NCBI GenBank assembly: GCA_016124335.1
Contig: WGNX01000005.1
Coordinates: forward strand, 310,001-374,000
Direction of reading: 5' to 3'
DNA: 64,000 nt
From: Alphaproteobacteria bacterium
Lineage (GTDB): Bacteria; Pseudomonadota; Alphaproteobacteria; CACIAM-22H2
Positions 44,755 through 55,201 of the stretch are shown one piece after another. Each line of letters opens with the position of its first letter. Positions within the stretch are counted from its first letter, which is position 1. The notes under the pieces were generated by a model that made no database searches, was not told where the DNA came from, and worked only from the letters and a program-made list of their open reading frames with translations. The position numbers and the translations under genes are program-made.

Positions 44755-45459
44755 TCAGCGTTTCTGGTACTGCGTGGCGCCGAACAGCACTTCCTTCTGC
44801 TTCTCGTCCATCGGGCCGACGCGGCGGCGGTCTTCCAGCAGCTTCAGCCCCTTGACCACGGCCGGGCGCGCGTTGATCGCGTCGAACCAGCGTTTCACGT
44901 TGGGAAAGTCCTCGATCTTCTGGCCCTGGCGCTCGTAGCTGCGCGTCCACGGGAAGACGGCCATGTCCGCGATGGAATAGTCGCCGGCAAGATAGGGAAC
45001 TTCCTTGAGCCGCCGGTCGAGCACGCCGTAAAGCCGCGCCGTCTCGTTCGTGTAGCGGTCAACCGCGTATTTGATCGGCTCGGGCGCGTATTGGCGGAAA
45101 TGGTGCGCCTGCCCGAACATGGGGCCGATGCCGCCCATCTGGAACATCAGCCACTGTATCACGTCGTAGCGCTTTCGCATGTCCGCGGGCAGGAACTTCG
45201 CCCCGGCAGCACCGTTGCGATCGCACAGATACATCAGGATCGCGCCGGACTCGAACAGCGAATACGGCTTCCCGTCCGGCCCGTCGCTGTCGACGAGAGC
45301 CGGCATCTTGTTGTTGGGACTGATCTTCAGGAAATCCGGCTTGAACTGCTCGCCCTTGCCGATGTCGATCGCATGGACGTTGTAGGGGAGCCCCAGCTCC
45401 TCGAGCAGGATCGAAATCTTGTAGCCGTTGGGCGTGGGCCAGACATAAAGGTCAAGCAT
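44755..45459 (-). CDS. Glutathione S-transferase, YfcG/Ure2p-like
   Basis: Predicted 234 residues. WPTPNGYKISILLEELGLPYNV with the TPNGYK motif and ISPNNKMPALVD mark the thioredoxin-fold half of the YfcG/Nu group, which have disulfide-bond reductase activity with glutathione; FLPADMRKRYDVIQWLMFQMGGIGPMFGQ begins the helical half. Cytoplasmic redox role likely. Divergent from argG. Confidence 0.88.
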   Translation of the reverse strand: MLDLYVWPTPNGYKISILLEELGLPYNVHAIDIGKGEQFKPDFLKISPNNKMPALVDSDGPDGKPYSLFESGAILMYLCDRNGAAGAKFLPADMRKRYDVIQWLMFQMGGIGPMFGQAHHFRQYAPEPIKYAVDRYTNETARLYGVLDRRLKEVPYLAGDYSIADMAVFPWTRSYERQGQKIEDFPNVKRWFDAINARPAVVKGLKLLEDRRRVGPMDEKQKEVLFGATQYQKR

Positions 45460-45504
45460 CGCGAAATCCCCTGAAGAATGCCTACTTTGGTAGTGTAGCA
45501 GCGC

Positions 45505-45532
45505 TTGCAGGGGCCGGAGCAATCCTTATACT
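45505..45532 (+). promoter_or_regulatory. Candidate argG promoter
   Basis: TTGCAG (45505-45510) and TATACT (45527-45532) with a 16-base spacer, 42 bases before the argG start. The -10 matches five of six consensus bases, the -35 is weak. Confidence 0.45.
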
Positions 45533-45573
45533 CCCCGCGTTTTTCGCGACCCAGACCCCAGCGGACGTCATCC

Positions 45574-46788
45574 ATGGAAAAGCAAGTCAAGAAGGTCGTG
45601 CTCGCCTATTCCGGCGGTCTCGACACCTCGATCATCCTGAAATGGCTTCAGGATACCTACCGCTGCGAGGTCGTGACCTTCACGGCCGATCTCGGCCAGG
45701 GCGAGGAGCTTGAGCCCGCGCGCAAGAAGGCGCAGATGCTCGGCATCAAGGAAATCTTCATGGACGATCTGCGCGAGGAATTCGTGCGCGATTTCGTCAT
45801 GCCGATGTTCCGCGCCAACGCGCTCTACGAGGGCCAGTATCTTCTCGGCACGTCGATCGCGCGCCCGCTGATCGCCAAGCGCCAGATCGAGATCGCCCGC
45901 CAGGTGGGTGCCGATGCCGTGTGCCACGGCGCCACAGGCAAGGGCAACGACCAGGTCCGATTCGAACTGACCTACTACGCGCTCGAACCCGGCATCCGCG
46001 TGATCGCGCCGTGGCGCGAATGGAATCTCGACAGCCGCACGAAGCTGCTCGACTTCGCCGAGAAGCACCAGATCCCCATCGCCAAGGACAAGCGCGGCGA
46101 AGCGCCGTTCTCGATCGACGCGAACCTCCTGCACATCTCGGCCGAGGGCAAGGTGCTGGAAGACCCGTGGCAGGAGCCGGAGGAATTCGTCTTCTCGCGC
46201 ACCGTGTCGCCGGAAGCCGCCCCCGACAAGCCCGAATATGTCGAGATCGAGTTCGAGAAGGGCGATCCGGTCGCCGTCAACGGCAAGAAGCTGTCGCCTG
46301 CGGCGATGCTGACCGAACTCAATGCCATCGGCGGGCGCAACGGCATCGGGCGGCTCGATCTCGTCGAGAACCGCTTCGTTGGCATGAAGAGCCGCGGCGT
46401 CTACGAAACGCCCGGCGGCACGATCTGGCAGGCCGCGCACCGCGGCATCGAGTCGATCACGCTCGACCGGGGTGCCATGCATCTCAAGGACGAGCTGATG
46501 CCGCGCTACGCCGAACTCGTCTATTACGGCTTCTGGTTCGCGCCCGAGCGCGAGATGCTGCAGGCCGCCATCGACAAGAGCCAGGAGAACGTGTCCGGCA
46601 CAGTCCGCCTCAAATGCTACAAGGGCAGCGTGACGGTCGTCGGCCGCAAGAGCCCGAACAGCCTCTACAGCCTCAAGCACGTCACGTTCGAGGAAGATGC
46701 CGGCGCCTACAACCAGCGCGACGCCGAGGGCTTCATCAAGCTCAACGCGCTGCGCCTGCGCCTGGCCGCCACCGCGAAGAAGCGGTGA
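45574..46788 (+). CDS. argG: Argininosuccinate synthase
   Basis: Predicted 404 residues. It joins citrulline and aspartate with ATP in arginine synthesis. The ATP loop is [29 protein letters not shown] and [11 protein letters not shown] are the citrulline/aspartate and ATP contacts. Standard length and complete. The stop overlaps the GTG of the next small gene (GTGA). Confidence 0.96.
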   Translation: MEKQVKKVVLAYSGGLDTSIILKWLQDTYRCEVVTFTADLGQGEELEPARKKAQMLGIKEIFMDDLREEFVRDFVMPMFRANALYEGQYLLGTSIARPLIAKRQIEIARQVGADAVCHGATGKGNDQVRFELTYYALEPGIRVIAPWREWNLDSRTKLLDFAEKHQIPIAKDKRGEAPFSIDANLLHISAEGKVLEDPWQEPEEFVFSRTVSPEAAPDKPEYVEIEFEKGDPVAVNGKKLSPAAMLTELNAIGGRNGIGRLDLVENRFVGMKSRGVYETPGGTIWQAAHRGIESITLDRGAMHLKDELMPRYAELVYYGFWFAPEREMLQAAIDKSQENVSGTVRLKCYKGSVTVVGRKSPNSLYSLKHVTFEEDAGAYNQRDAEGFIKLNALRLRLAATAKKR

Positions 46789-47027
46789 ACCCCGACACGA
46801 TCGACCTTGCGATCCTGGCGACATGCGCCGGCGAGAAATCCGTCTCGCCATCGGATGTCGCCGAAGCGCTGATGCCGGGCGGGCACTGGCAGTCGCTGCT
46901 GCCGAAGGTCAAGGAACGCGCGATCGCGATGATGCTCGACGGCCGGCTCGAGATCCTGCGCAAGGGCAAGCCCGTGACCGATCCCGCTGCGGTGCGCGGC
47001 GTCATCCGCCTGCGCGCGAAAAACTAG
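46785..47027 (+). CDS. DUF3253 domain protein
   Basis: Predicted 80 residues from a GTG start inside the argG stop. [25 protein letters not shown] and a final [16 protein letters not shown] with GVIRLRAKN fit DUF3253, a small winged-helix-like family of unknown role. Coupling with argG is by position only. Confidence 0.8.
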   Translation: MNPDTIDLAILATCAGEKSVSPSDVAEALMPGGHWQSLLPKVKERAIAMMLDGRLEILRKGKPVTDPAAVRGVIRLRAKN

Positions 47028-47028
47028 A

Positions 47029-47904
47029 TCACGAAAGCCCGCGCCGCGCCTTGGCCGCCTGGATCGTGTTGGCGAGCAGGCAGGCGATCGTCATCGGCCC
47101 CACGCCACCGGGCACCGGCGTGATGGCACCGGCAACCTTCTCGGCCTCTGCGAAGGCCACGTCGCCCACGAGGCGGCCCTTGCTGCCGTCGGCGCCGGGC
47201 AGGCGGTTGATCCCCACGTCGATGACCGTGGCGCCGGGCTTGATCCAGTCGCCGCGGATCATCTCCGGCCGGCCCACGGCGGCGACGACGATATCGGCCT
47301 GACGCACGATCGCGGGCAGGCCGCGCGTCTTGGAATGCGCGATGGTGACCGTGCAATCGGCCGCGAGCAGCAGCTGGGCCATCGGCTTGCCCACGATGTT
47401 CGACCGGCCGACGATCACGGCATGCAGGCCCGCGATGTGCGGCAGCGTCTGCCGGATGAGGCGCATGGCGCCGACCGGCGTGCAGGGGACGAGGGCCGCA
47501 CGGCCCGCCGCAAGCAGGCCGGCATTCAAGGCGTGAAAGCCGTCGACATCCTTCTTGGGGTCGATGGCATCGAGAATCCTGGTCGCGTCGACATGTTTTG
47601 GCAGCGGCAGCTGGACGAGGATGCCGTCGACGTCGTCGCGCGAATTGAGCTGCTGGACGAGATCCAGCAGCTTCGCCTCGCTCGTATCCGCCGGCAGGCG
47701 GTGCTCGAAGCTTTTCATGCCCACTTCAAGCGTCGCCTTGTGCTTGGCGCCGACATAGACCTGGCTTGCCGGATCCTCGCCGACCAGCACGACCGCAAGG
47801 CCCGGCGTGAAGCGATGCTTTTCTTCAAGCTCGTCGACCTCCAGCGCCACGGCGGCACGAAGGTCGGCGGCCGTCGCCTTGCCATCGATTCGTTTTGCGG
47901 TCAT
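47029..47904 (-). CDS. folD: Bifunctional methylenetetrahydrofolate dehydrogenase/cyclohydrolase
   Basis: Predicted 291 residues. [19 protein letters not shown] contains the catalytic Lys; [13 protein letters not shown] and [14 protein letters not shown] are substrate loops; [18 protein letters not shown] is the NADP fold; [17 protein letters not shown] closes. It interconverts methylene-, methenyl- and formyl-tetrahydrofolate. Its ATG overlaps the stop of the YggU-like gene (ATGA). Confidence 0.96.
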   Translation of the reverse strand: MTAKRIDGKATAADLRAAVALEVDELEEKHRFTPGLAVVLVGEDPASQVYVGAKHKATLEVGMKSFEHRLPADTSEAKLLDLVQQLNSRDDVDGILVQLPLPKHVDATRILDAIDPKKDVDGFHALNAGLLAAGRAALVPCTPVGAMRLIRQTLPHIAGLHAVIVGRSNIVGKPMAQLLLAADCTVTIAHSKTRGLPAIVRQADIVVAAVGRPEMIRGDWIKPGATVIDVGINRLPGADGSKGRLVGDVAFAEAEKVAGAITPVPGGVGPMTIACLLANTIQAAKARRGLS

Positions 47905-48221
47905 GGGAGTTTTGCCTTCATCGTTTCCATCAGCGCGTCGGGGACGCCCGCGATCTTGAAGCGCTTGCGCCGCGAAGCCGCCCCTTGCGTGAGCGCGAAG
48001 GCGCGCTTGGGCAGCCCGAAATGCGCCGCGAGCAGTTCGACCGTCTCGGCCGTCGCCTTGCCGTCTTCCGGCGGGGCGCCGACCGCGACGGCAAGCGCAC
48101 CCTCGGCATCGACAGCGCCGATGCCGCGGCGCCTGGCGCGCGGCGTCACGCGAACGGAGAGGAACACGCCATCGGCAGCGGGTGCGAGCGGCGAAGGCGC
48201 CCGGACATCCGTCGCCGACAT
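47901..48221 (-). CDS. DUF167 family protein (YggU-like)
   Basis: Predicted 106 residues. [36 protein letters not shown] and RRKRFKIAG are the DUF167 landmarks. Function unknown. The start at 48221 leaves five bases to the YggT gene; the longer frame to 48563 crosses YggT and is rejected. The yggT-yggU-folD order on one strand is a common alphaproteobacterial arrangement. Confidence 0.88.
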   Translation of the reverse strand: MSATDVRAPSPLAPAADGVFLSVRVTPRARRRGIGAVDAEGALAVAVGAPPEDGKATAETVELLAAHFGLPKRAFALTQGAASRRKRFKIAGVPDALMETMKAKLP

Positions 48222-48226
48222 GCGCG

Positions 48227-48505
48227 TCAGGGCCAATATTCGAGGATCAGGTTCTGCACGAAGATCAGCAGCAGGATCAGCACGACCGGCGAGATGTCGA
48301 TCCCGCCGAGATTTGGAACGAATCGGCGGATCGGCCCGAGTGCAGGTTCTGTCACGCGGTAGAGGAAATCGGCGATCGTGTAGACGAACCGGTTTCGCGG
48401 ATTGAGCACGTTGAAAGCGAGCAGCCACGACAGCAGCGCCGAGGCGACGAGCAGCCAGATATAGATCTGGACGACGTTGAAGATCAGCGATCCAAGCGCA
48501 TGCAT
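48227..48505 (-). CDS. YggT family membrane protein
   Basis: Predicted 92 residues with two membrane helices (about 5-28 and 70-90) and the conserved [18 protein letters not shown] between them. YggT proteins are linked to osmotic shock tolerance and to division-site proteins in some bacteria. First gene of the yggT-yggU-folD unit. Confidence 0.9.
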   Translation of the reverse strand: MHALGSLIFNVVQIYIWLLVASALLSWLLAFNVLNPRNRFVYTIADFLYRVTEPALGPIRRFVPNLGGIDISPVVLILLLIFVQNLILEYWP

Positions 48506-48592
48506 GGCGGGCCGTTGCTCCTCGCGGGGACGAAAGCGAACGCACGGTACACGAAGCCCGCAAGCCCCTGCAAGACCGCGATAATCCGTCGC

Positions 48593-48621
48593 TTGACAGC
48601 GCGGGACACCAAAAGCATTAT
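48593..48621 (+). promoter_or_regulatory. Promoter of the tRNA-Ala gene
   Basis: Perfect -35 TTGACA (48593-48598), 17-base spacer, -10 CATTAT (48616-48621), ending 23 bases before the mature tRNA 5' end. Confidence 0.75.
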
Positions 48622-48644
48622 CGCGCGCCTTTCGACGGGCGAGT

Positions 48645-48720
48645 GGGGCCGTAGCTCAGCTGGGAGAGCGCCTCGTTCGCAATGAGGAGGTCGTCGGTTC
48701 GATCCCGATCGGCTCCACCA
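48645..48720 (+). tRNA. tRNA-Ala (anticodon CGC)
   Basis: A 76-base cloverleaf with encoded CCA. The anticodon loop TTCGCAA gives CGC, reading GCG. Acceptor arms GGGGCCG and CGGCTCC pair with a G3:U70 wobble, the identity element of alanine tRNAs. D arm (GCTC/GAGC) and T loop TTCGATC are normal. GCG is a heavily used alanine codon in this genome. Confidence 0.95.
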
Positions 48721-48827
48721 TCCCGCCCGCCGCTCCAAAACCGCAGGATACGGACGTTTCCGCCGCCGCACTCGGCCCGGGCTGGCGCGCGCGCGGCGTT
48801 TGCTGCTAAACCGGCCGGGGGACGCCG

Positions 48828-49286
48828 ATGAGCGAAGAACTCCTGCGCACGATCGAGAGCGAGACCTTGCGTCGGCTCTACCGTTTCTGGCTGGACCAGT
48901 CGCCGGCCTCGGGCGGCATGCCGCCGGCGAAGGGATTCCCGGTCGAGGGCCTCGCCGAATGGGCGGCCAATCTCGTCATCATCGAAGTGCGCGCGCAGGC
49001 GCGCTTCCGCTACGGCTTTTACGGCACGACCTTCCGCAAGGCGTTCGGCGTCGACATGACGGGCACGGCGGTCGAGGACCTGCCGGCCGAACAGGCAAGC
49101 CTGTTGACGGCCGAATACCGCCTCGTGCGCCGTACGCAGCGCCCCTACTGGCGCGTCTATGCCGGATGGTTCGGGCCCGGCGAGGAACCGCAGACATGGG
49201 AGCGGCTGTCGCTGCCCCTGGGCGGCGCAAAAGGCGACGTCGCCTTCATCCTTGCCGCCGCCTACCGCGTCGACAAACGCGGCTAG
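48828..49286 (+). CDS. PAS domain protein (PAS_5 family, PF07310)
   Basis: Predicted 152 residues. RLYRFWLDQ, LVIIEVRAQARFRYGFYGTTF and GVDMTGTAVEDLP follow the pattern of the single-domain PAS_5 proteins found almost only in alphaproteobacteria. Ligand and partner unknown. It converges on ccmI with a one-base gap. Confidence 0.8.
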   Translation: MSEELLRTIESETLRRLYRFWLDQSPASGGMPPAKGFPVEGLAEWAANLVIIEVRAQARFRYGFYGTTFRKAFGVDMTGTAVEDLPAEQASLLTAEYRLVRRTQRPYWRVYAGWFGPGEEPQTWERLSLPLGGAKGDVAFILAAAYRVDKRG

Positions 49287-49287
49287 A

Positions 49288-50697
49288 TCACTTCGCGGCC
49301 TTGAGCCTGTCGATGCGCCGCTGCAGGTCCGCGCGCGCGGGCGCATCGGGTGGCATCAGCGCCAGCAGCCGTTGCCACAGCGCGGTTGCGACCATCGCAT
49401 TGCCGGCAAGCGCTTCATCCTGTCCCATCAGCCACAGCGCGGTGCCCTCGTTGGGCGATTTCGCCAGAAGGTTCGACATGGCCGTGCGCGCGGGCGGATC
49501 GAGCGGCTTTTCGGCATCGTGCATGTCGAGCAGGGCGGCCGCATAGTCGCGCAGCACGTCGAGATTGTCGGGCGCGATGGCGGCGGCGCGCGCGTGGGCC
49601 GCCAGCGACTTTTCCGGCTCGCCCAGCACCTTGCGCGACCGCGCCAGCCGTCGCCAGCCTTCCAGGTCGTCGGGCTGCGTCTCGAGCCGTGCGGCAAGCC
49701 CGTCGACCATGTTGCGGATCGCGGCCATCCGGTCGGCGTCGGGCAGGCCCGCGATCTGGTCGGAAGCCTTGTCGCCGCCGCCCACTTTCGGCGCGCCCAG
49801 CCGGACCACGGCCTTGGGGTTGTTGGGCGAAGGTTTGAGGCGGCGCGTATCGATGCGCGCCTCGCGCGCGGTCTTGTCCAGTGCTTCGCGCACGGTCGGC
49901 AGCCAGGGGGCGTCGTGCGCCGAGGCTGCGGCAAGATCGAACCAGATGCGCACCGCACCGGCACGGTCGCCGGATTGCGCGCGCGCAAGGCCCATGTAGT
50001 AGCGTGCGCGCGGATCGCCGGGATCGGCTTCCAGCACGCGCGAGAAGGCACCCTCGGCCTCCGGCGTCACCTGACCGTTCGCCACCGCGATGGCCGCTTC
50101 GGCGAGCGGGCCCGCGATCTCGGGCTGGCCGCCGGAAAGCTCGTCCGCCTTGCGCCAGGCTTCGAGCGCCTTGTCGGGCAGGTTGAGCGCGGTCGACGCC
50201 TGCGCGATGCGCACCCACGCTTCGAGGTCCGCGGGATTTCGTTCCACGCGCTCGTACATCGCGCGGGCGAACGCGGCGAGCTGCCGGTCGGCCGCGATGC
50301 GCGCGGCATCGTCGACCTGCCGTTCGGCGAAGGATAGGCCCGGCAGTTCTGGCGAGCCCTGCTCGAGATAGATGCCGAATGCCCCTGCGGGGAGTGCGAT
50401 GGCGAGCAGGACGGCAACGATCCGGGCCGCCTTGCCGCGCATGGGCGCTTCCTGCATGGCGGCCGCCCCGTCCGCCAATGTCAGCATGCGGCGGCCGATT
50501 TCCGCCCGCGCGGCGCGCGCCTCTATCTCGGTGATCGTACCGCGCTCGACATCGCGGCCAAGCTCGGCCAGCTGATCGCGATGGACCTCGAGGTCGTAGG
50601 CCGCGCGCGCAGGCAGCGGCGTCGTGCGCCGCACGAGCGGCCAGACGAGAGCCGCGACGACGAGGACCGTCAGGGCGCCGAGCAGGACGTGGATCAC
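49288..50697 (-). CDS. ccmI: Cytochrome c maturation protein CcmI (CycH)
   Basis: Predicted 469 residues from a GTG. Two N-terminal membrane helices (about 1-20 and 95-115) flank a cytoplasmic loop with a leucine-rich coiled segment (YDLEVHRDQLAELGRDVERG); the large periplasmic part carries TPR repeats (for example NPADLEAWVRIAQASTALN and DPGDPRARYYMGLARAQSGD). CcmI chaperones apocytochrome c to the CcmFH ligation complex. Last gene of the ccm operon; starts within the ccmH stop (GTGA). Confidence 0.9.
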   Translation of the reverse strand: MIHVLLGALTVLVVAALVWPLVRRTTPLPARAAYDLEVHRDQLAELGRDVERGTITEIEARAARAEIGRRMLTLADGAAAMQEAPMRGKAARIVAVLLAIALPAGAFGIYLEQGSPELPGLSFAERQVDDAARIAADRQLAAFARAMYERVERNPADLEAWVRIAQASTALNLPDKALEAWRKADELSGGQPEIAGPLAEAAIAVANGQVTPEAEGAFSRVLEADPGDPRARYYMGLARAQSGDRAGAVRIWFDLAAASAHDAPWLPTVREALDKTAREARIDTRRLKPSPNNPKAVVRLGAPKVGGGDKASDQIAGLPDADRMAAIRNMVDGLAARLETQPDDLEGWRRLARSRKVLGEPEKSLAAHARAAAIAPDNLDVLRDYAAALLDMHDAEKPLDPPARTAMSNLLAKSPNEGTALWLMGQDEALAGNAMVATALWQRLLALMPPDAPARADLQRRIDRLKAAK

Positions 50698-51161
50698 GGT
50701 GCGTCCTTCCGGTCGACAAGGGCGGAAAGGCGCGCTTCTTCGTCCGCGGTAAGCGGCACGCCGGGCTGCGCATCGTCCGGCCGGCGCCGGCGCACATAGA
50801 CGGCTGCGCCTGCGAGCGCGAGCGCGAGAATGATGAACGGCCCGTACCACAGCACGTAGGTATCCTCGCGCACGGGCGGCTTCAGCAGCACGTAATCGCC
50901 GTAGCGCTGGACGACATAGCGCATCACCGCTTCGTCGCTGTCGCCGGCAACCAGCCGCTCGCGCACGAGCCGGCGCAGGTCGGCGGCCAGCGGCGCATTC
51001 GAATCGTCGATGGGCTGGTTCTGGCAGACGAGGCAGCGCAGTTCCTGGCTGATCGCGCGCGCGCGCGCCTCCAGTGCCGGATCGGCGAGCATCTCCTGCG
51101 GCAGCACTGCCAATGCCGGCGAAGCGGCAAGGACCGCGAGAAGGGCAAGGACGAACCTCAC
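50694..51161 (-). CDS. ccmH: Cytochrome c maturation protein CcmH
   Basis: Predicted 155 residues from a GTG, with signal peptide, the thiol motif LRCLVCQNQ (Cys43, Cys46) and one C-terminal membrane helix (FIILALALAGAAVYV). It reduces apocytochrome c thiols for heme attachment. The single thioredoxin-like domain form, with ccmI separate, is the alphaproteobacterial arrangement. Overlaps ccmG by four bases. Confidence 0.93.
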   Translation of the reverse strand: MRFVLALLAVLAASPALAVLPQEMLADPALEARARAISQELRCLVCQNQPIDDSNAPLAADLRRLVRERLVAGDSDEAVMRYVVQRYGDYVLLKPPVREDTYVLWYGPFIILALALAGAAVYVRRRRPDDAQPGVPLTADEEARLSALVDRKDAP

Positions 51162-51697
51162 GATTCAGCCCTCAGCTTCTGCACCAGCGGCAGCAGCGTG
51201 CGCTCGAGCACGTCGGGCGTGATCGCGCCCACGTGGCGGTAGCGGATCGTGCCCTTGCGGTCGACGACGAAGGTTTCGGGGGCGCCGTAGACGCCGAAAT
51301 CGATGGCGACGCGGTTCTCGAAATCCCAGCCGATGGCGCGATAGGGATTGCCCAGTTCGCCGAGCCAGCGTTTCGCGTCTTCGGCCTTGTCCTTGTAGTT
51401 GAGGCCGTAGATCGGCACGTCGCTTTCGCGCGACAGGCGCACGAGCAGCGGGTGTTCCACGCGGCACGGCGGGCACCACGACGCGAACACGTTGACCAGT
51501 GCCACATCGCCCTTGAGCGTGGCGCTCGAAAGACCCGGCTTTGCGACACCGGCGACGGGCGGCAATTCGAACGCGGGCACCGGCTTGTCGATCAGCACGC
51601 TCGGGATTTCGGCCGGATCGCGCTGGAGCCCGACATAGAAATAGCCGGCAAGCACGGCAAACAGGGCGAGCGGCAGCAGGAAAAGGAGACGCTTCAT
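51158..51697 (-). CDS. ccmG: Thiol:disulfide interchange protein CcmG/DsbE
   Basis: Predicted 179 residues: membrane anchor (4-24) and thioredoxin fold with the active site WCPPC (Cys75, Cys78) and later GAPETFVVDRKG. It passes reductant to CcmH or apocytochrome. Overlaps ccmF by four bases (ATGA). Confidence 0.93.
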   Translation of the reverse strand: MKRLLFLLPLALFAVLAGYFYVGLQRDPAEIPSVLIDKPVPAFELPPVAGVAKPGLSSATLKGDVALVNVFASWCPPCRVEHPLLVRLSRESDVPIYGLNYKDKAEDAKRWLGELGNPYRAIGWDFENRVAIDFGVYGAPETFVVDRKGTIRYRHVGAITPDVLERTLLPLVQKLRAES

Positions 51698-53727
51698 TCG
51701 GCCGGGCTCGCCACCGCATCGGCAGGTCGCGCGCGCGCGGGCGCGCCCACGCGATGGCGCCGGTCCGTCAACGACACGAGGCCGCCCAGCACCATCGTGC
51801 ACGCCCCCAGCCAGATCCAGGGCACGAGCGGATTGTGGTAGATGCGCACGGTCCACGCGGTCTGCGGCGTCACGGGGGCCAGAAACGCGGGCATGTTGCC
51901 GGACTGCGTGGCGCTTTCCGGATCGCCGATGGTGGCATAGATGTCGGCCAGCAGGTTCGTGCGGATCGAGGTTTCGGTGGTCGACATGCCCGCCACGGGG
52001 AAATACCGCCGTTCGGGCGTCATCACGGCATAGAGCTTCTCGTTGCGGTAGACCTCGAAGGTGCCGCGCGCGAAGTGATAGTTGGGCCCGTCGTCGCGCG
52101 TGACGCCCTTGAAGACGAACTTGTAGCCCGCGACATCGAAGGCATCACCCGGCCGTACGAGGCGGATCACCTCGGTCTGCCAGGCGGTCACGCCGGCAAT
52201 TCCCATGACGACGAGACCGAGGCCCGCGTGTGCGATCGTCATGCCCCAGCTTGCCCGCGGCAGGTTGGCCGCGCGCGACCAGACCGACGCAAGCGGCGCG
52301 CGGAACAGGCGCACGCGCTCGGCCCATTCGACGAGCGCGCCGAAGATCAGCCAGGCCGCAAGCCCCATGCCCAGTGCCGCGTAAACGCTGCGCCGGTCGG
52401 CGAACCAGTAGGCGGCAGCGATCGCGAGGATCGAAAGGAACATCGCCGCGCGCAGCCGCTGCAGCGCGCCCGCAAGGTCCGCGCGCTTCCAGCCCAGCAT
52501 CGGTCCGGCCGAAACGGCGAGCAGCAGCGGGATCATCAGCGGCACGAAGGTCGAATCGAAGAAGGGCGGCCCGACCGACACTTTCGCGCCGCCGATCGCT
52601 TCGAGGAAAAGCGGATAAAGCGTGCCGATGAAGACCGTCGCCGCTGCGGTCGCGAGGATCACGTTGTTGAGGACGAGTGCGCCTTCGCGGCTCACGGGCT
52701 GGAACAATCCGCCGCCCTTCAGCATCGGCGCGCGCCACGCGTACATGGCGAGCGATCCGCCGATCGCGGTCACGAGGATCGCCAGGATGAAGATGCCGCG
52801 CGCGGGATCGACCGCGAAGGCGTGGACCGACGTGAGCACGCCCGAGCGAACGAGGAACGTGCCGACCAGCGACAGCGCGAAGGCGAGGATCGCGAGCAGG
52901 ATCGTCCATGTCTTCAGCGCGTCGCGCTTCTCGGCGACGATCGCCGAGTGGAGCAGGGCCGTGCCCACGAGCCACGGCATGAAGCTCGCGTTCTCGACCG
53001 GGTCCCAGTACCACCAGCCGCCCCAGCCCAGTTCGTAATAGGCCCACCATGAGCCCAGCGCGATGCCCAGCGTCAGCGCCGACCAGGCGGCCAGCGTCCA
53101 TGGCCGCACCCAGCGCGCCCAGGCCGCATCCACGCGCCCTTCGATGAGCGCCGCCATCGCGAAGGCGAAGACGATCGAGAAGCCGACATAGCCGAAATAG
53201 AGAAACGGCGGATGGAAGGCGAGGCCGGGGTCCTGCAGCAGCGGGTTCAGGTCGCGCCCGTCGGTCGGCGGCGGAAAGACGCGCTCGAACGGATTGGAGG
53301 TGAAGACGATGAAGGCGAGGAAGGCGACGCCGATCATGCCCTGCACGGCGAGCGTGCGCGCCTTGAGGCCCGGCGGCAGATTGCGCCCGAAACCGGCGAC
53401 GAGTGCGCCGAACAGGCCCAGGATCAGCGACCAGAGCACCATCGAGCCTTCGTGGTTTCCCCACGTGCCCGAGAATTTGTAGAGCAGCGGCTTGGCCGAG
53501 TGCGAATTCATCACGACATTGCGCACCGTGAAGTCCGACACGACGAAGGAATGCACGAGGCAGCCGAAGGCCAGTGCGACCAGCGCGAACTGTGCAAGTG
53601 CCGCAGGCTTGGCGAACGCCATCAGCGCGCCGTCGCCGCGCGCGGCACCCACGAGCGGCAGCACCGACTGCGCGAGCGCCACGCAGAGCGCGAGGATCAG
53701 CGCGTAATGTCCGATTTCGGCGATCAT
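51694..53727 (-). CDS. ccmF: Heme lyase CcmF
   Basis: Predicted 677-residue multi-span membrane protein, the usual length. The WWD heme-binding domain is [19 protein letters not shown], preceded by [13 protein letters not shown] and followed by [19 protein letters not shown]. It attaches heme to apocytochrome c with CcmH and CcmI. Overlaps both neighbours by four bases. Confidence 0.95.
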   Translation of the reverse strand: MIAEIGHYALILALCVALAQSVLPLVGAARGDGALMAFAKPAALAQFALVALAFGCLVHSFVVSDFTVRNVVMNSHSAKPLLYKFSGTWGNHEGSMVLWSLILGLFGALVAGFGRNLPPGLKARTLAVQGMIGVAFLAFIVFTSNPFERVFPPPTDGRDLNPLLQDPGLAFHPPFLYFGYVGFSIVFAFAMAALIEGRVDAAWARWVRPWTLAAWSALTLGIALGSWWAYYELGWGGWWYWDPVENASFMPWLVGTALLHSAIVAEKRDALKTWTILLAILAFALSLVGTFLVRSGVLTSVHAFAVDPARGIFILAILVTAIGGSLAMYAWRAPMLKGGGLFQPVSREGALVLNNVILATAAATVFIGTLYPLFLEAIGGAKVSVGPPFFDSTFVPLMIPLLLAVSAGPMLGWKRADLAGALQRLRAAMFLSILAIAAAYWFADRRSVYAALGMGLAAWLIFGALVEWAERVRLFRAPLASVWSRAANLPRASWGMTIAHAGLGLVVMGIAGVTAWQTEVIRLVRPGDAFDVAGYKFVFKGVTRDDGPNYHFARGTFEVYRNEKLYAVMTPERRYFPVAGMSTTETSIRTNLLADIYATIGDPESATQSGNMPAFLAPVTPQTAWTVRIYHNPLVPWIWLGACTMVLGGLVSLTDRRHRVGAPARARPADAVASPAE

Positions 53728-54194
53728 TTTGGTTTTGCCGCCCCTTCCTGCCAGCGCCCGGCGCGCTTGAGCGCCTCGGCGACTTCAGCCGGCATGTAGT
53801 TCTCGTCGTGCTTGGCGAGGACTTCGTTGGCGCGGAACGTGCCGTCGGCTCCGAGCTTGCCGTTCGCGACCACGCCCTGCCCCTCGCGGAACAGGTCTGG
53901 CAGCACGCCTTCGTAGGTGACCGGGATGGCGTGTTCGAGGTCGGTCACGCGGAAGCGGATCGTCGCCGACCCGGACACGCGTTCGACCGATCCTTCCTCG
54001 ACCAGCCCGCCGATGCGCATCTGCCTGTCGACCGGCACCTTGTGCGCGGCGATGTCGCTTGGCGTATGGAAGAAGACGAGATGGTCGTCGAATGCGGTGA
54101 GCGTGAGCGCCGCGGCGGTGCCAAGGCCCAGCCCGGCAAGGAGCAGTATCATCAGGCGGCGGCGCTTGGCCGTACGTGCGCGCGGAAGCTTCAC
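53724..54194 (-). CDS. ccmE: Heme chaperone CcmE
   Basis: Predicted 156 residues from a GTG. One N-terminal membrane anchor (about 14-34) and an OB fold ending in [11 protein letters not shown], where His129 covalently binds heme and Tyr133 is the axial ligand. Overlaps ccmD (GTGA) and ccmF (ATGA-type). Confidence 0.95.
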   Translation of the reverse strand: MKLPRARTAKRRRLMILLLAGLGLGTAAALTLTAFDDHLVFFHTPSDIAAHKVPVDRQMRIGGLVEEGSVERVSGSATIRFRVTDLEHAIPVTYEGVLPDLFREGQGVVANGKLGADGTFRANEVLAKHDENYMPAEVAEALKRAGRWQEGAAKPK

Positions 54195-54355
54195 GGCCGT
54201 TCGCCCCGGCCGTTCTCGACCTCGGCGAGTTCGCGCTCGAGCGACTTCAGCCGGCGCACGCTCGTCATCGCGATCGATGCGACGACGACGGCCGAAAGGA
54301 TCCAGGCCGGCCAGACGAACGCCGCATAGCCGCCCATGTCGAGGAAAGCCGCCAT
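54191..54355 (-). CDS. ccmD: Heme exporter protein CcmD
   Basis: Predicted 54 residues, read directly from the minus strand: it begins [18 protein letters not shown], has one membrane helix, then [15 protein letters not shown] and ends GRGERP. The Gly-Tyr-Ala-x-Phe-Val-Trp-x-Ala-Trp pattern is the CcmD signature. It links CcmE to the CcmABC release complex. Its ATG overlaps the ccmC stop by one base (TGATG), and its TGA overlaps the ccmE GTG. Confidence 0.9.
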   Translation of the reverse strand: MAAFLDMGGYAAFVWPAWILSAVVVASIAMTSVRRLKSLERELAEVENGRGERP

Positions 54356-55101
54356 CACGCACGCTCGACGATCGTGCTGCCGGCCACGCGCGCATGGCGC
54401 AGCGCTTCAAGGCGACGCTCAAGCAACTCGGCGCGGATGCGCACCAATGCGACGGCGAGAAAGAAGAACGTGAAGCCGACGGCCATCGCGAACAGCGGCA
54501 CGAGCATCGACGGGTCGACCGCAGGCGCGTCGAGCCGGGTGATCGACGCGGGCTGGTGCAGCGTGTTCCACCAGTCGACCGAGAACTTGATGATCGGAAG
54601 GTTGATGGCGCCCACCAGCGCCAGCACCGCCGATGCGCGCGCACCCCGCTCGGGCTCGTCGAACGCGGAATTGAGCGCCATGTAGGCGAGGTAGACGAAG
54701 AACAGGATCAGCACGGAGGTGAGGCGCGCATCCCACACCCACCACGTGCCCCACATCGGCTTGCCCCACAGCGAGCCGGTGACAAGGCAGAGGAACGTGA
54801 AGGCCGCACCCACGGGTGCGATCGCGCGGCCGGCGACCTCGGCAAGCGGGTGGCGCCACACGAGTGCCGCCGCACCGGCCACGGCGAGATTCGCGTAGAC
54901 GAACATCGACATCCACGCGGCAGGCACGTGCACGTACATGATGCGCACCGTCTCGCCCTGCTGGTAGTCGGCCGGCGACGCAAAAAGCCCGGTCCACACG
55001 CCGATGGCAAGGAACACCGCCGCGCCGCCGGCCGTCCACGGCATGAGCCGGTCGGAAAGACGCTTGAAATTCGCGGGGCTTGCGTAGCGGTGCCAGTTCA
55101 A
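54355..55101 (-). CDS. ccmC: Heme exporter/handling protein CcmC
   Basis: Predicted 248 residues, six membrane helices. [18 protein letters not shown] and [17 protein letters not shown] (WWD domain) hold and present heme to CcmE. The start is a TTG at 55101 with GAGGA seven bases upstream; the first ATG in frame would remove the conserved N terminus. A 100-base gap, the largest in the operon, separates it from ccmB. Confidence 0.92.
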   Translation of the reverse strand: MNWHRYASPANFKRLSDRLMPWTAGGAAVFLAIGVWTGLFASPADYQQGETVRIMYVHVPAAWMSMFVYANLAVAGAAALVWRHPLAEVAGRAIAPVGAAFTFLCLVTGSLWGKPMWGTWWVWDARLTSVLILFFVYLAYMALNSAFDEPERGARASAVLALVGAINLPIIKFSVDWWNTLHQPASITRLDAPAVDPSMLVPLFAMAVGFTFFFLAVALVRIRAELLERRLEALRHARVAGSTIVERA

Positions 55102-55201
55102 ACGGGAGTCCTCAAAACAGGCCTTTTCGGCCGGGCCGGAGTATTGCCCGCCGCCCGGGATTTTCCAACCCAATCAGGGCGACATATGGGCGCAGTATGT
55201 C